Assembly (NCBI GenBank): GCA_945860915.1
Contig: CAMARR010000008.1
Coordinates: 1 to 64,000, forward strand
DNA: 64,000 nt
Source: Candidatus Kuenenia stuttgartensis
Lineage (GTDB): Bacteria > Planctomycetota > GCA-002687715 > CAIWVZ01
Reading direction: 5' to 3'
The position numbers were made by a program, and so were the translations under genes. Shown here in pieces: positions 1 through 9,070 of the stretch (within the stretch, counting starts at the first letter, position 1; each line of letters starts with the position of its first letter). Below the pieces are notes generated by a model. It was not told where the DNA came from. It saw nothing but the letters and a program-made list of their open reading frames with translations, and did not search any database.

Positions 1-1343
1 TTCTCCTTGCCGGCCCGGAGGTCGGCAACGGCTTTCGGATTCATCTCCATGCCCTTCTTGATGATGGCAACGAGTGAATCGCGATCGGAGACCTGAACGA
101 GTCCAAGTTTCTCCACCCACTCCTTCGCGGGACGTGGGTCTTCGTACTGCTTGGCCAGAACTTCGCGTGCGGAGCGGACATTGAGCGTGCCGTCCTTAAC
201 CAGCGCGACGAGTTCGGCGATATGCGACGGCCGAACTTTCACGTCGTCAATTCCGACGCCGCCCTTCATGAGTCCGAAGAGCTCGGAGGTGATCCAATTC
301 GCTGCGTTCTTAGGGTCCTGGCAAAGTGCGATTGTTTCTTCGAAGTAGCGACAGATCGACGGATCGGCGATGAGCACCTTCGCGTCGTAATCGGAAAGGC
401 CATAGGGCCCGGAGAACCGTGCGAGCCGCACGGCTGGTAGTTCGGGCATCGATTTGCGCACCGAATCCACCCACGAGGCTGCGACCGCAAACGGAGGCAG
501 GTCAGGATCGGGGAAGTAGCGGTAATCCGGCGCGGTTTCCTTCTTTCGCATAAGGCGCGATTCGCCCTTGTCGTCATCCCAAAGGCGAGTCTCCGCCTCC
601 ACCTTGCCGCCGCCGTCAATTAACGCGGCCTGGCGCTCAACCTCGTTCTTGATGGCACGTTCCACGCCTCGGAACGAATTGAGGTTCTTGAGTTCCACGC
701 GCGTTCCGAAGGCACTCTGCCCGCGTGGCCTAATGGAAACGTTGACATCGCAGCGAAGCGAGCCCTTCTCCATATCGCATTCCGAAAGTTCAAGTGTGCG
801 AAGAAGAAGGCGGAGCTCCGACAGGTACTGCCAAGCTTCTTCTGCCGAGCGCATGTCGGGTTCGCTGACGATTTCTAGGAGAGGAATTCCGCAGCGATTT
901 AAGTCGACTAGCGTTGAGGATCCGCCCTCTTCGTGTTGACCCTTGCCCGCATCTTCCTCGAGGTGCGCGCGCGTGATCCGAATCGTCTTCCCATCGCCGA
1001 GGATGGACGTGGTGAGGTTGCCACCGGAGACAATCGGACCTTTGTCCTGCGATATTTGGTAGCCCTTCGGGAGGTCAGGGTAGAAGTACTGCTTGCGATC
1101 GAATCGTGTCACCGCCGCAATTGAACCGCCGACGGCGAGTCCGAATCGGATCCCAAGTTCGGTCGCCCGGCGGTTCGGAACCGGGAGGGCGCCCGGGAGG
1201 CCCAAGCACACTGGGCAAGTCTGCGAATTTGGGGCTGATCCGAAGTGGTTCGGGCATCCGCAGAACATCTTGGTCAAGGTGCCGAGTTGGACATGGACTT
1301 CAAGTCCGATGACCGGCTCGTACTTATCGAGAACTGCGCTCAT
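1..1343 (-). CDS. gatB: Asp/Glu-tRNA amidotransferase subunit B (partial, C-terminus off the window)
   Basis: GatB binds the misacylated Glu-tRNA(Gln) or Asp-tRNA(Asn) and phosphorylates the side chain so that GatA-derived ammonia can amidate it, in the cytoplasmic GatCAB complex. The translation begins MSAVLDKYEPVIGLEVHVQL, the normal GatB N-terminus, and includes the Cys pairs of its zinc site (CGCP, CPVC). About 447 codons are present, reaching the YqeY-like tail domain. Against a usual length near 480, some 30 residues lie beyond the window edge. The ATG overlaps the gatA stop as ATGA, so translation is probably coupled. It is the last gene of a gatC-gatA-gatB operon. The identification is secure. 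Confidence 0.96.
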   Translation of the reverse strand, partial: MSAVLDKYEPVIGLEVHVQLGTLTKMFCGCPNHFGSAPNSQTCPVCLGLPGALPVPNRRATELGIRFGLAVGGSIAAVTRFDRKQYFYPDLPKGYQISQDKGPIVSGGNLTTSILGDGKTIRITRAHLEEDAGKGQHEEGGSSTLVDLNRCGIPLLEIVSEPDMRSAEEAWQYLSELRLLLRTLELSECDMEKGSLRCDVNVSIRPRGQSAFGTRVELKNLNSFRGVERAIKNEVERQAALIDGGGKVEAETRLWDDDKGESRLMRKKETAPDYRYFPDPDLPPFAVAASWVDSVRKSMPELPAVRLARFSGPYGLSDYDAKVLIADPSICRYFEETIALCQDPKNAANWITSELFGLMKGGVGIDDVKVRPSHIAELVALVKDGTLNVRSAREVLAKQYEDPRPAKEWVEKLGLVQVSDRDSLVAIIKKGMEMNPKAVADLRAGKE

Positions 1344-2815
1344 GATCGTGCCTCCGCGAATGTCGGGACGCGCGAAGGGTCCCAGCACTTTGCCTCAATG
1401 ACGTACGCCGCGCGCAAGAGCAGCGCCTCAGACCAATTCGGCCCCATGAGTTGGGCGCCCACCGGAAGATCGCAGCCGTCAACGGACACTGTTCCGCAGG
1501 GGACCGACACACCGGGGATTCCAGCGAGGTTACACGCACCGGTCAGGATGTCTGCTAGGTACATCTGCACCGGGTCCGCCACCTTTTCGCCCAGCTTGAA
1601 CGCGGCTGTGGGTGTGGTCGGGCAGAGTACCAAGTCGACTTTGGTAAATGCCGCATCGAAGTCTGCCTTTAATAGCGACCGTACCCGCAGCGCGCGATCG
1701 TAGAACGCGTCGTAGAAGCCAGACGAAAGGCACCATGTCCCCAAGAGAATGCGGCGCTTGACTTCCTTGCCGAGGTACTTGGACCGCGATCCAAAATAGA
1801 CACCATTGATGTCAATGGCATCCGGATTGCGTTGGCCATAGTGGACGCCGTCATAGCGCGCCAGATTGGACGAGGCCTCCGAGGTGGCAACGATGTAGTA
1901 CGTTGGGATCGCGTGTGCGGTGTGCGGGAGAGAGATCCGGTGCAATGTGGCACCCTCGCCTTCGAGGGCCTTGCCAGCGGCTTCCACGCGCGCTCGCACC
2001 TGTGGGTCAACGGCATCCGTGAAGTACTCGTCTGGGATCCCGATTCGAAGCCCCTTCACGCCTTGACGAAGCGAGGGAATCGCCAGGCCGACGGGCCGGG
2101 ACGACGTCGTGGCGTCGTTTGGATCGTGGCCAGCAATGACGTCGTGCAGGAGCGCCGCGTCTTCGACGCGGCGGGTCATAGGCCCGACCTGATCCAAGGA
2201 AGACGCAAACGCGACAAGGCCATAGCGGCTCACGCGGCCATAGGTCGTTTTGAGTCCCACCGTGCCCGTCAACGCGGCGGGTTGGCGTATCGATCCGCCA
2301 GTGTCGCTACCCAATGCGCACGGAGCGAGATCGGCGGCGACCGCGGTCGCCGAGCCCCCGCTCGAGCCGCCCGGGATGCGCGTCGTGTCCCAGGGGTTGC
2401 GGCATACGTGAAACGCGGAGTTCTCCGTTGAAGAACCCATCGCAAACTCGTCCAAATTGGTTTTGCCCAAAACGACGGCACCGGCCGCTTTGAGTCGCGT
2501 CACGACGGTTGCGTCGTATGGCGGTCGGAAACCTTCTAGCATCCGGCTCGCGCAGGTGGTGGGGAATCCTTGCGCGTGCAGGTTGTCCTTCACGGCGACC
2601 GGCACGCCGGCCAGCGGCAGACGCTCACCAGCCCGGATTCGGGCATCGATGGCATCCGCTTCGGCCAAAGAACGCTCGCGATCCACGGCGAGGTAGGCGC
2701 CGAGCGATGCATTCCATTTGGCCATGCGGTCGAGCCAGTGTGACGTCATGGCGCGAGCCGTGGAGGAACCGCCGTTGACATCGCTAGCGATCGCAGAAAG
2801 GGTGCGGTTTGCCAT
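1340..2815 (-). CDS. gatA: Asp/Glu-tRNA amidotransferase subunit A
   Basis: This is the glutaminase subunit of GatCAB, an amidase-signature enzyme that releases ammonia from glutamine and channels it to GatB. From the chosen ATG it has 491 residues, normal for the family. The Lys-Ser-Ser triad is visible: Lys in AVKDNL near 76, cis-Ser in GGSSGGSA near 152 and nucleophile in SDTGGSIRQPA near 175. The reading frame stays open to a TTG at 2830. The ATG at 2815 is preferred because it follows the gatC stop by one base, has GGAG upstream and starts at the usual place. Its stop overlaps gatB by four bases. Confidence 0.96.
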   Translation of the reverse strand: MANRTLSAIASDVNGGSSTARAMTSHWLDRMAKWNASLGAYLAVDRERSLAEADAIDARIRAGERLPLAGVPVAVKDNLHAQGFPTTCASRMLEGFRPPYDATVVTRLKAAGAVVLGKTNLDEFAMGSSTENSAFHVCRNPWDTTRIPGGSSGGSATAVAADLAPCALGSDTGGSIRQPAALTGTVGLKTTYGRVSRYGLVAFASSLDQVGPMTRRVEDAALLHDVIAGHDPNDATTSSRPVGLAIPSLRQGVKGLRIGIPDEYFTDAVDPQVRARVEAAGKALEGEGATLHRISLPHTAHAIPTYYIVATSEASSNLARYDGVHYGQRNPDAIDINGVYFGSRSKYLGKEVKRRILLGTWCLSSGFYDAFYDRALRVRSLLKADFDAAFTKVDLVLCPTTPTAAFKLGEKVADPVQMYLADILTGACNLAGIPGVSVPCGTVSVDGCDLPVGAQLMGPNWSEALLLRAAYVIEAKCWDPSRVPTFAEARS

Positions 2816-2816
2816 C

Positions 2817-3110
2817 TCAGGACTCCGCAATCACCCGGGGGACCCGGAACAGGCCGTTGAACGAATCCGGGGCGTTGCTCATAGCGTCTTTCGTTGAAAG
2901 AGGAGTCACTACAACGTCATCACGGAACACGTCCCGAGCTTCGCCCCCGTGGGAAAGCGGCTCGACTCCATCGAGCTTGACTGCGGAGATCGACTCCACG
3001 TAATGCACGATTGCGCCAAACTCGGCGATCAAAGCGGGTAGATCGGACTCGGGCACTTCGAGCCGAGCCAAACCAAGGGTTCGGACGACGTCTTCTTTGG
3101 AAATGTTCAT
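2817..3110 (-). CDS. gatC: Asp/Glu-tRNA amidotransferase subunit C
   Basis: GatC is the small belt subunit that wraps and stabilises the GatA-GatB interface. The 97-residue product has the family features: N-terminal MNISKEDVVRTLGLARLEV, the amphipathic helix with FGAIVHYVESI, and a C-terminal tail that here ends FRVPRVIAES, matching the common -VPRVI- motif. It is the first gene of gatCAB, one base ahead of gatA. A candidate promoter lies 37-65 bases upstream. The operon indicates that Asn and/or Gln tRNAs are charged by the indirect transamidation route, at least in part. Confidence 0.95.
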   Translation of the reverse strand: MNISKEDVVRTLGLARLEVPESDLPALIAEFGAIVHYVESISAVKLDGVEPLSHGGEARDVFRDDVVVTPLSTKDAMSNAPDSFNGLFRVPRVIAES

Positions 3111-3146
3111 GCGTTGGGTCCCGCTTCGCGTTATCCGGGGACGGTC

Positions 3147-3175
3147 ATCCTAGGGACGCTTTAGGGGAGTCGCAA
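3147..3175 (-). promoter_or_regulatory. candidate sigma70-type promoter for gatCAB
   Basis: On the minus strand TTGCGA (3170-3175) and TAGGAT (3147-3152) are separated by 17 bases. Each hexamer matches four of six consensus positions. The implied start near 3140 would leave a leader of about 30 bases before gatC. This is pattern matching only. Confidence 0.45.
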
Positions 3176-3291
3176 CGCAGGAGAATCGTAGGGACGTTGA
3201 CGCGGGTACCCGCGGAGAGGACACTTGGCCCCTACGAGGTCGGAGCCCCCTCATTGGGGCATCCGCTCCCGGACGGCGCTCTGCAGCAGAT

Positions 3292-3873
3292 ATGTTCGAC
3301 TACGACTTTGATTTCTTGGTTGGGGTGCTCGGCATGACGGGGGTCTACTTCGTCTGCACGGCCGCGCTATGGACCAAGCCGCGCCATCAGCTCGAAGAGT
3401 ATTTCGGCGTTTACAAGGGCGGCCTGCGCAACCTCCGCGCTTCGGTGTTTCGCAAGCACCAGACCATTCTTGGGGGCGTCGTTCTAGTTTTGGCGCTGTT
3501 ACTTCACCAGTTCCGCGACCTGCTTGCCGACCACTCGCCCGGAGGTGTCCTCAAGGGGCATGCTTGGCCGCTCTTCGGCGCCATTTGGCTTGGGTCGATC
3601 GCGTCTCTTTGCGCTGTCCTCGGCGTTTCTGTCCGCCGTTTCTCGCAGTGGCAGTTTCGGCGAATCATTCAGGACATCGTCGAAGAACACCGCTGGCCAT
3701 TTGCGAAGAACACCGATTTGACCTTGGAAATCGGCGCGCTCCTCGGAGTGCCGCGCAAGGACGATGACACCATCGAAACCTATATGGCGCGACTCCGTCA
3801 ACTTTTGCGGCTTCCGCCAGATCACGGTCCCGAACCGACCACCGCATCGATTCCTGTCGACGACGAGCCGTAG
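3292..3873 (+). CDS. hypothetical protein with three predicted membrane segments
   Basis: I do not recognise a family. The 193-residue product has hydrophobic stretches near residues 9-27, 58-75 and 95-115, then a charged cytosolic-looking tail of about 80 residues (QWQFRRIIQDIVEEHRW) ending in an acidic segment. A basic linker with Arg/Lys separates the first two segments. This suggests a small integral membrane protein with a soluble C-terminal arm. It sits alone on the plus strand between divergent gatCAB and the downstream comF-like gene. A weak promoter-like pair (TTGACG at 3197, GACACT at 3220, 17 apart) precedes it. The ATG at 3292 is the first in frame. No function is proposed. Confidence 0.7.
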   Translation: MFDYDFDFLVGVLGMTGVYFVCTAALWTKPRHQLEEYFGVYKGGLRNLRASVFRKHQTILGGVVLVLALLLHQFRDLLADHSPGGVLKGHAWPLFGAIWLGSIASLCAVLGVSVRRFSQWQFRRIIQDIVEEHRWPFAKNTDLTLEIGALLGVPRKDDDTIETYMARLRQLLRLPPDHGPEPTTASIPVDDEP

Positions 3874-3998
3874 CGCGCAATCGCGCACCGCGCCCTTGTT
3901 CCTTCCAAGGGAGTTCGAGCTCTACGACACGTGGCGACGTTGCGCGGGCCCTGCGCGTCATTCTCGTGTTCGCGAGATTCGCGATCGCATGAGGTTGC

Positions 3999-4646
3999 AT
4001 GAAGACATGGCGCGACTGGATGAACGGGGTCATCGACGGCTGGTTTCCGCTGACCTGCGCTTACTGCCTTCAACCGATCTCTGATGAAGGACTGTGCTGC
4101 GATTGTATGGAATTGGGCCGCGATCTGCTCACGGTCGAACCGAAGATTGACCTCGATGGAATGGAGGTCTTTGTCGCTTATCGCTATGAGGGAATAGTGC
4201 AAGAACTTGTGCAACGTCTGAAGTACGGCAAAGACATGCACGCCGGCACAGGGCTCACACATCTCATGCGAATGGCATGGACGTCGCGTGCGATCTCAGC
4301 TCCGGATCTCGTGCTCCCGATGCCGCTGTCGGTTATCCGCAGGGCTGAAAGAGGCTTTAATCAGACGGAAATCGTTGCGAAGCCCTTAGCTGCGTCACTA
4401 GGAGTGATTTGCACCCATGCGGGTCTCAAACGAGCTCATCGTCCGCGACAGGCAAGCCTTGGTCGACAGGCGCGATTGACAAATGTCGTCGGGTCGTTTC
4501 GTTGTACACGCCCGTGCCATGGCGATGTTCTCGTCGTCGACGACGTCTTGACTACAGGCGCGACACTGCTTGCTGCGCGCGACGCGCTCATCCACGCCGG
4601 CGCAAATTCCGTTAGGGCCGCCGTCATCGCCCAAGTAGTGGACTAA
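3999..4646 (+). CDS. ComF-family phosphoribosyltransferase-like protein
   Basis: The 215-residue product matches the ComF/GntX family. An N-terminal four-Cys zinc knuckle (C20, C23, C33/34, C36) is followed by a phosphoribosyltransferase fold with PRPP-binding motif VLVVDDVLTTGAT at 177-189 and the family motif RGFNQTE at 118-124. ComF proteins support natural DNA uptake in some bacteria, where they act with the PriA-like ComFA. In others they are of unknown role, and a transferase activity is not established. No other competence gene is adjacent, so the role here is open. The stop overlaps the stop of the convergent HAD gene by four bases (CTAA). The family call is firm, the function is not. 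Confidence 0.88.
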   Translation: MKTWRDWMNGVIDGWFPLTCAYCLQPISDEGLCCDCMELGRDLLTVEPKIDLDGMEVFVAYRYEGIVQELVQRLKYGKDMHAGTGLTHLMRMAWTSRAISAPDLVLPMPLSVIRRAERGFNQTEIVAKPLAASLGVICTHAGLKRAHRPRQASLGRQARLTNVVGSFRCTRPCHGDVLVVDDVLTTGATLLAARDALIHAGANSVRAAVIAQVVD

Positions 4647-5329
4647 AAGTGTAGTAACAGATCCTGAAACGTGACAAGTGTTAGATCGGGAGGTTTGGGA
4701 AGTGGGATGTCCTCGAGTTCCCAGAGAGTTCGATGCGGAATATAAACAGTCCGCAGGCCGGCGACTTCTGCAGCTGCAATGTCGGATTTCGGAGAGTTTC
4801 CGACCATCCATGTAGTTGCGAGGTCAAACCTGTGGCGCGTCGCGATGTCGGCGTAGGACGCAGGATCTTTCTCGCGGAGGATCTCATGGCCATGAAAGAA
4901 CGACTTGAGTCCCGAGCGCTCGATCTTCCCAAGTTGTTCCGCTTGGTGTCCCTTGGTGACGATCCACAGATGGTGTCGTTGCGAAAGTGTGGCGACCGTT
5001 TCCTTTACCCGAGGAAGGAGTTCGATGGTGTGGTTAAAAATGTCCGTCCCGAGTTTCTCGAACTCTGCTGCCGTTCCTCTCGGAATCGGCCCGACCAATG
5101 CTTCAAACGCTTCAACGAGCGAAGCAGCAAAATTGATAGACCCGTAGCCTCCAACTTTTGTTCGCGCGCGCTCGCGTTCGCGAACGGTGCGCTCAACGAC
5201 TTGCCGGGGCTGCCCGAGCGATTCCATGTGATCAAGAAACCGCACCATTGCTTCGATGAAGTAGGTGTTGTTTTCCCAAAGGGTGTCGTCGGCGTCGATC
5301 AGAATTGTTTGCCGCAGGCCTGGTCCCAT
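4643..5329 (-). CDS. HAD-superfamily hydrolase
   Basis: The 228-residue protein carries the three HAD motifs. Motif I is DADDT at residues 12-16, giving the Asp nucleophile and the acid/base Asp. A Thr-Lys (VTKG) supplies motif II/III. Motif IV is GNSPKSDIAAA, which normally coordinates Mg2+. The predicted helical cap lies between motif I and VTKG, as in phosphoglycolate-phosphatase-like members. It should be a cytosolic phosphatase acting on a small phosphorylated metabolite, but the substrate cannot be read from sequence. It is convergent with the comF-like gene and appears to be a single-gene unit. Confidence 0.85.
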   Translation of the reverse strand: MGPGLRQTILIDADDTLWENNTYFIEAMVRFLDHMESLGQPRQVVERTVRERERARTKVGGYGSINFAASLVEAFEALVGPIPRGTAAEFEKLGTDIFNHTIELLPRVKETVATLSQRHHLWIVTKGHQAEQLGKIERSGLKSFFHGHEILREKDPASYADIATRHRFDLATTWMVGNSPKSDIAAAEVAGLRTVYIPHRTLWELEDIPLPKPPDLTLVTFQDLLLHF

Positions 5330-5421
5330 GGGGCGATGCTGCGATGTCGCGGTCCCGACGTCAACGTCCGCGTGGATTGCCCCCTGTCGAAGCCCTGACC
5401 ATTTCTCGTTAGAACACGCCT

Positions 5422-6540
5422 ATGAAGCCCCGTTCGAAAAAGCCGTCGACTCGCCCCATTATGCCTCCTGCCATGGAGGGAACCGAAACAGCTCGCGCGA
5501 TACTCGAAACGGCCTTCCCGGCCTACGCCGGGCGAGGGATGCGTGAAGCACACCGCCTGATGCGCAAGAGCATTTCAGAGAAGTGCTCAGTCTTTGCCAC
5601 CGTGAGCGGTGCAATGACGCCGGCCGGCATGCACCTTTCTTGCCTTATCCCGATGATTGAGGCCGGCTTCATCACGAGCTTGACCACCACGGGCGCCAAT
5701 CTCTATCACGATCTTCACCGTACGCTGGGCTTCGTCCTTCATGAAGTGAATCCGCATGCGGACGACCGCATCTATCGCAAGGACCGCGTCATCCGGATCT
5801 ACGACATTGGATTCGATGAGGATGTCCTGCTCGACACGGATCTCTTCTTCTGCAAGGTGCTCAAGTCCGAGGCATTTCAACGCTCGATGACGACGGCCGA
5901 AATGCACTTTGAGTTGGGCCGCGTCGTTGCAGAACTTGAAGACAAGCAGGGAATCAAGCGGCCATCGTTGCTTGCGACTTGCTTCCGCCACGGCGTGCCT
6001 ATCTTCGTCGGTGCACCTCAGGACGGGAGCATCTACCTCAACGTAGTGAAGCTCGAGCGCGAGGATCCTATCGGGTTCAAGTTTAGGTTGGATGTCGCTC
6101 GCGACGTGTACCAGATGGCAGCGTTGCAGAATCTCGCCCGCGAAAAGAAGGGGAAGGCCGCCGTGTGGATCATCGGAGGCGGGGTTCCCAAGAATTACAC
6201 GCTTCAGGGCGAGCCACTGCTCTCGCAGATCCTTGGCGTCGACGCCCGTGGGTTCGACATCGACGTGCAAATTTGCGTCGATGTTGTGGACAACGGGGCA
6301 CTCTCTTCTTGCACAGCAGGCGAAGGCCACACGTGGGGAAAGACCTCAGCTGAATGCGTCGAGATTGACTCGGTTTACCTGCGGACGGACGTCACGGTTG
6401 CGCTTCCGTTCCTGACTTCAGCGCTGATGTCGGATGCTTCCTTGCGTCGGAAGCCACAGCGGTTCTTCGATCGCCTTCCGCAGGCGGAGAAAACACTTGA
6501 CGGCCTCTGGATGAAGCCCCCAAAGCGTTCGAAGAAATAG
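5422..6540 (+). CDS. deoxyhypusine synthase-like protein (possible homospermidine synthase)
   Basis: The 372-residue product belongs to the deoxyhypusine synthase fold, an NAD-dependent enzyme that transfers the aminobutyl group of spermidine. Visible family motifs are TTGANLYHD (89-97), GGGVPKN (252-258) and the segment GHTWGKTSAE (302-310), whose Lys307 corresponds to the catalytic Lys of DHS. Eukaryotes and archaea use DHS to modify eIF5A, which bacteria lack. Bacterial members have been linked instead to homospermidine formation from putrescine and spermidine (SpeY). The intact lysine suggests an active enzyme. The neighbours do not belong to polyamine metabolism. The family is clear and the substrate is inferred. 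Confidence 0.9.
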   Translation: MKPRSKKPSTRPIMPPAMEGTETARAILETAFPAYAGRGMREAHRLMRKSISEKCSVFATVSGAMTPAGMHLSCLIPMIEAGFITSLTTTGANLYHDLHRTLGFVLHEVNPHADDRIYRKDRVIRIYDIGFDEDVLLDTDLFFCKVLKSEAFQRSMTTAEMHFELGRVVAELEDKQGIKRPSLLATCFRHGVPIFVGAPQDGSIYLNVVKLEREDPIGFKFRLDVARDVYQMAALQNLAREKKGKAAVWIIGGGVPKNYTLQGEPLLSQILGVDARGFDIDVQICVDVVDNGALSSCTAGEGHTWGKTSAECVEIDSVYLRTDVTVALPFLTSALMSDASLRRKPQRFFDRLPQAEKTLDGLWMKPPKRSKK

Positions 6541-6615
6541 GGCTGATTCTGCTTTGAGTCGCGGTTCTCGCGAATCGCTGCTAGGCCATCCAACGCTCCC
6601 TGCGTTGTCCTACTC

Positions 6616-7266
6616 TCAGGCCGCGGGGGCGCGGCGGGCCCGGATGATTTCGATCACGGCCGGCAGGATGCTCAGCACGATGATGGCGAAAATCACCAGC
6701 GTGAAGTTCTTTTTCACTATGGGCAAGTTGCCGAATTGATGTCCGAGCGCGACAAAGCCTGCGACCCACAAAACGGCGCCCGTGACATTGAACATCGCGA
6801 ATCGGCGATAGGCCATTTCACCGACGCCCGCCACGAACGGAGCGAAGGTGCGGACGATTGGCACGAACCTCGCGATGATGATCGTCTTGCCGCCATGCTT
6901 GTCGTAGAAAGCCTGCGCTTTGCGTAAATGATCTGTGTTAAAGAATCGTGAACTCGGTCGGCTAAAGATGCGTGGCCCGATCCTGCGACCGATCGAATAG
7001 TTCACAGCGTCGCCGAGAATTCCGGCGATGATGAGAAGGGCACTCACCAACCATGGGTCAATGGGCGAGCCCTGAGTTGCTGAAAGTGCGCCCACGCCGA
7101 AAAGCAACGAGTCGCCCGGCAGGAACGGTGTCACCACCAGGCCCGTCTCGCAGAAGATGATTGCGAAGAGAAGCACGTACATCCATGGCCCAAGCTGACC
7201 TGCCCAATCATTCAGATGGGTGTCGAGATGGAGGAGAATGTCGATCGCGTGCTTCAGGGCGTCCAT
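6616..7266 (-). CDS. DedA-family inner-membrane protein
   Basis: DedA (SNARE-associated/VTT domain) proteins are inner-membrane proteins that help maintain membrane potential. Several act as scramblases recycling undecaprenyl phosphate or phospholipids. The 216-residue product has the signature: ETGLVVTPFLPGDSLL near 40-55, then a re-entrant and transmembrane layout with the conserved basic/Gly segment GGKTIIIARFVPIVRTFAPF near 125-144. The final hydrophobic helix lies near 187-208. The ATG lies inside the end of recJ (13-base overlap), so the two are co-transcribed and probably coupled. Which DedA subtype it is cannot be said. Confidence 0.9.
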   Translation of the reverse strand: MDALKHAIDILLHLDTHLNDWAGQLGPWMYVLLFAIIFCETGLVVTPFLPGDSLLFGVGALSATQGSPIDPWLVSALLIIAGILGDAVNYSIGRRIGPRIFSRPSSRFFNTDHLRKAQAFYDKHGGKTIIIARFVPIVRTFAPFVAGVGEMAYRRFAMFNVTGAVLWVAGFVALGHQFGNLPIVKKNFTLVIFAIIVLSILPAVIEIIRARRAPAA

Positions 7267-9017
7267 GTGAGGGTTCCATCATCAAGGCGGAAGTCCTTCA
7301 CTTCAAGTTGGACGCTTCCCGGTGCTCGGAACGTGTCGAACTTGACGTGAGCCGCAAGACAGAATATCGCGCCCTTCGATTCGAGGTCTTTGAGTCGAGG
7401 GCCTGCGCCGAATGCAATCGCGCGCATGGCGGTTTCTCCGTCGGTCGTCATGAATTGGACGTGGGCGCGGCCCTCGCCGACCACGGTGGGGACTCCCGCG
7501 ACTTTCATGCCTCGAAACAGGAACATCGGCATAGGATTACCGGATCCAAACGGCGCTAGACGATCGAGTTCTTCGATCAGGCCACCGGTGACGTCGCGAA
7601 GGCGTAGGTCGTAATCAAGGTCCCAGCGTGGGCGCAGCGGCGAGGTTTCAGCGCGCTTCCGTGCAACTGCACGGAAACGCTCTGCCAAGGCGGGGAATGC
7701 CGATTCGGTTGCGGTGCAACCAGCGGCCCCTGCGTGACCTCCCCACGCGACGAGATGTTCGGCGCAATCGTCGAGTGCGTCCTTGAGGTTGAATCCATCG
7801 GGTGCACGCGCGGAGCCCCGTCCCTCGTCGCCATTAAGGGAAATCAAAAGGGTGGGTACGTGGTAGCGATCCACCAACCGCGCCGCGACGATGCCAATCA
7901 CCCCTGAGTGCCAGTCTTTGGAGCCGAGGCAGATGGCATCACCTTCGATGTGGCCCTGGCGCTTGAGCATGCGCTCAGCATCCTCGAGCACGACACGATC
8001 AATCGCTCGACGCTCTTCGTTCGCTTTCTCAAGGCGGTCTGCAAGGCGTTTTGCTTCGGCGTCATCTTTGGTGGTGAGTAAAGTCACCACTTCCTCAGCG
8101 CGGCCCAGTCGGGCTGCTGCATTGAGGCGCGGCGCAATCTTGAAGCCAACCGTGCGAGCCTTGATGACCTGACCTTCAAGTCCGGCGGACTTTAGGAGCG
8201 CGGCCAGGCCCTTCGACTTCGTGTGGGGAATGGCGCGCAGCCCGTGGCTGCAGAGTGCTCTATTGTCACCGCGCAACTTCACCACGTCCGCAATGGTGGC
8301 GAGCGTGACGAATCCCATCGCGTCGACTAGGAAATCTCGAAACTCTGGCGCCACCTTCTTTGAGCCGCCATGAAGCTGCGCCGTGGCCCAAGCAAGCTTG
8401 AAGGCCACAGCCGCGCCGCAGAGATCGCGCGCGCGCGACGTGCATTCCTTGCGCTTAGGGTTGATGAGAGCCACAGCTCCCACCGGTAGTTCGGGTGGGG
8501 GCTCGTGGTGGTCGGTGACAATAACGTCGATTCCGGCCTCGCTGAGCCGCCGAATACCCTCGTGGGCACTCGTCCCGTGATCCACTGTGACGACGACCTT
8601 TGGCCGCGTGGGGCGCGCTAGGAAGCGATCAATGACTGCACCGGAGAACGAATAGCCGTCACGTTTCCGGTCCGGAATGAACCACTCGACGGGGGCCCCC
8701 GCAAGGCTCAGAAAGTTGACAAGGAGAGACGTGCCAGTCATCCCGTCGACGTCGTAGTCGCCATAGATCAGCACCGACTCCTTGAGTCGTATCGCGGTGC
8801 TTAGCCGCGCCGCCCCGGCCTCCATATCGATGATGGCAAGTGGATCTTCGAGGTCTGCGAGGCTCGGTTCCAGCCAAGCTTTGGCGGCAGCCGGATCCGC
8901 GAGGCCGCGTCGGATCATCAGCGCCGCGAGGACCTTCGAGCAGCGCAATTCTTCCACCAACCGGGCCTCGGCCTCGGCGTCGCGTGAGAGTAGGTTCCAA
9001 AGTGGGGGAAGCGGCAT
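7254..9017 (-). CDS. recJ: single-stranded-DNA-specific 5'-3' exonuclease RecJ
   Basis: RecJ degrades 5'-ended single strands in recombination and mismatch/base-excision repair. From the ATG at 9017 the product has 587 residues, near the usual 570-580. The DHH-family motifs are present: GDYDVDGMTG at 86-95, VTVDHGTSAH and VTDHHEPP. The DHHA1 region includes GWGGHAGAAG-like WGGHAGAAGC, and an OB-fold follows to the C-terminus. The frame is open to a GTG at 9041, but the ATG gives the family N-terminus (MPLPPLWNLLS). It is divergent from selB with only 53 bases between start codons, so the two promoters must overlap or lie in each other's coding sequence. Confidence 0.95.
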   Translation of the reverse strand: MPLPPLWNLLSRDAEAEARLVEELRCSKVLAALMIRRGLADPAAAKAWLEPSLADLEDPLAIIDMEAGAARLSTAIRLKESVLIYGDYDVDGMTGTSLLVNFLSLAGAPVEWFIPDRKRDGYSFSGAVIDRFLARPTRPKVVVTVDHGTSAHEGIRRLSEAGIDVIVTDHHEPPPELPVGAVALINPKRKECTSRARDLCGAAVAFKLAWATAQLHGGSKKVAPEFRDFLVDAMGFVTLATIADVVKLRGDNRALCSHGLRAIPHTKSKGLAALLKSAGLEGQVIKARTVGFKIAPRLNAAARLGRAEEVVTLLTTKDDAEAKRLADRLEKANEERRAIDRVVLEDAERMLKRQGHIEGDAICLGSKDWHSGVIGIVAARLVDRYHVPTLLISLNGDEGRGSARAPDGFNLKDALDDCAEHLVAWGGHAGAAGCTATESAFPALAERFRAVARKRAETSPLRPRWDLDYDLRLRDVTGGLIEELDRLAPFGSGNPMPMFLFRGMKVAGVPTVVGEGRAHVQFMTTDGETAMRAIAFGAGPRLKDLESKGAIFCLAAHVKFDTFRAPGSVQLEVKDFRLDDGTLTWTP

Positions 9018-9070
9018 GGTGGTGGGCCGATAGGTTAGCACCCCCGTTGAACCCCTCCCGCTCGGGTACG

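Noticed and set aside
8840-9070. Upstream extension of selB to 8840
   Set aside because: The extra part is antisense to recJ and rich in Arg/Pro; family N-termini begin near the ATG at 9071 or 9086.
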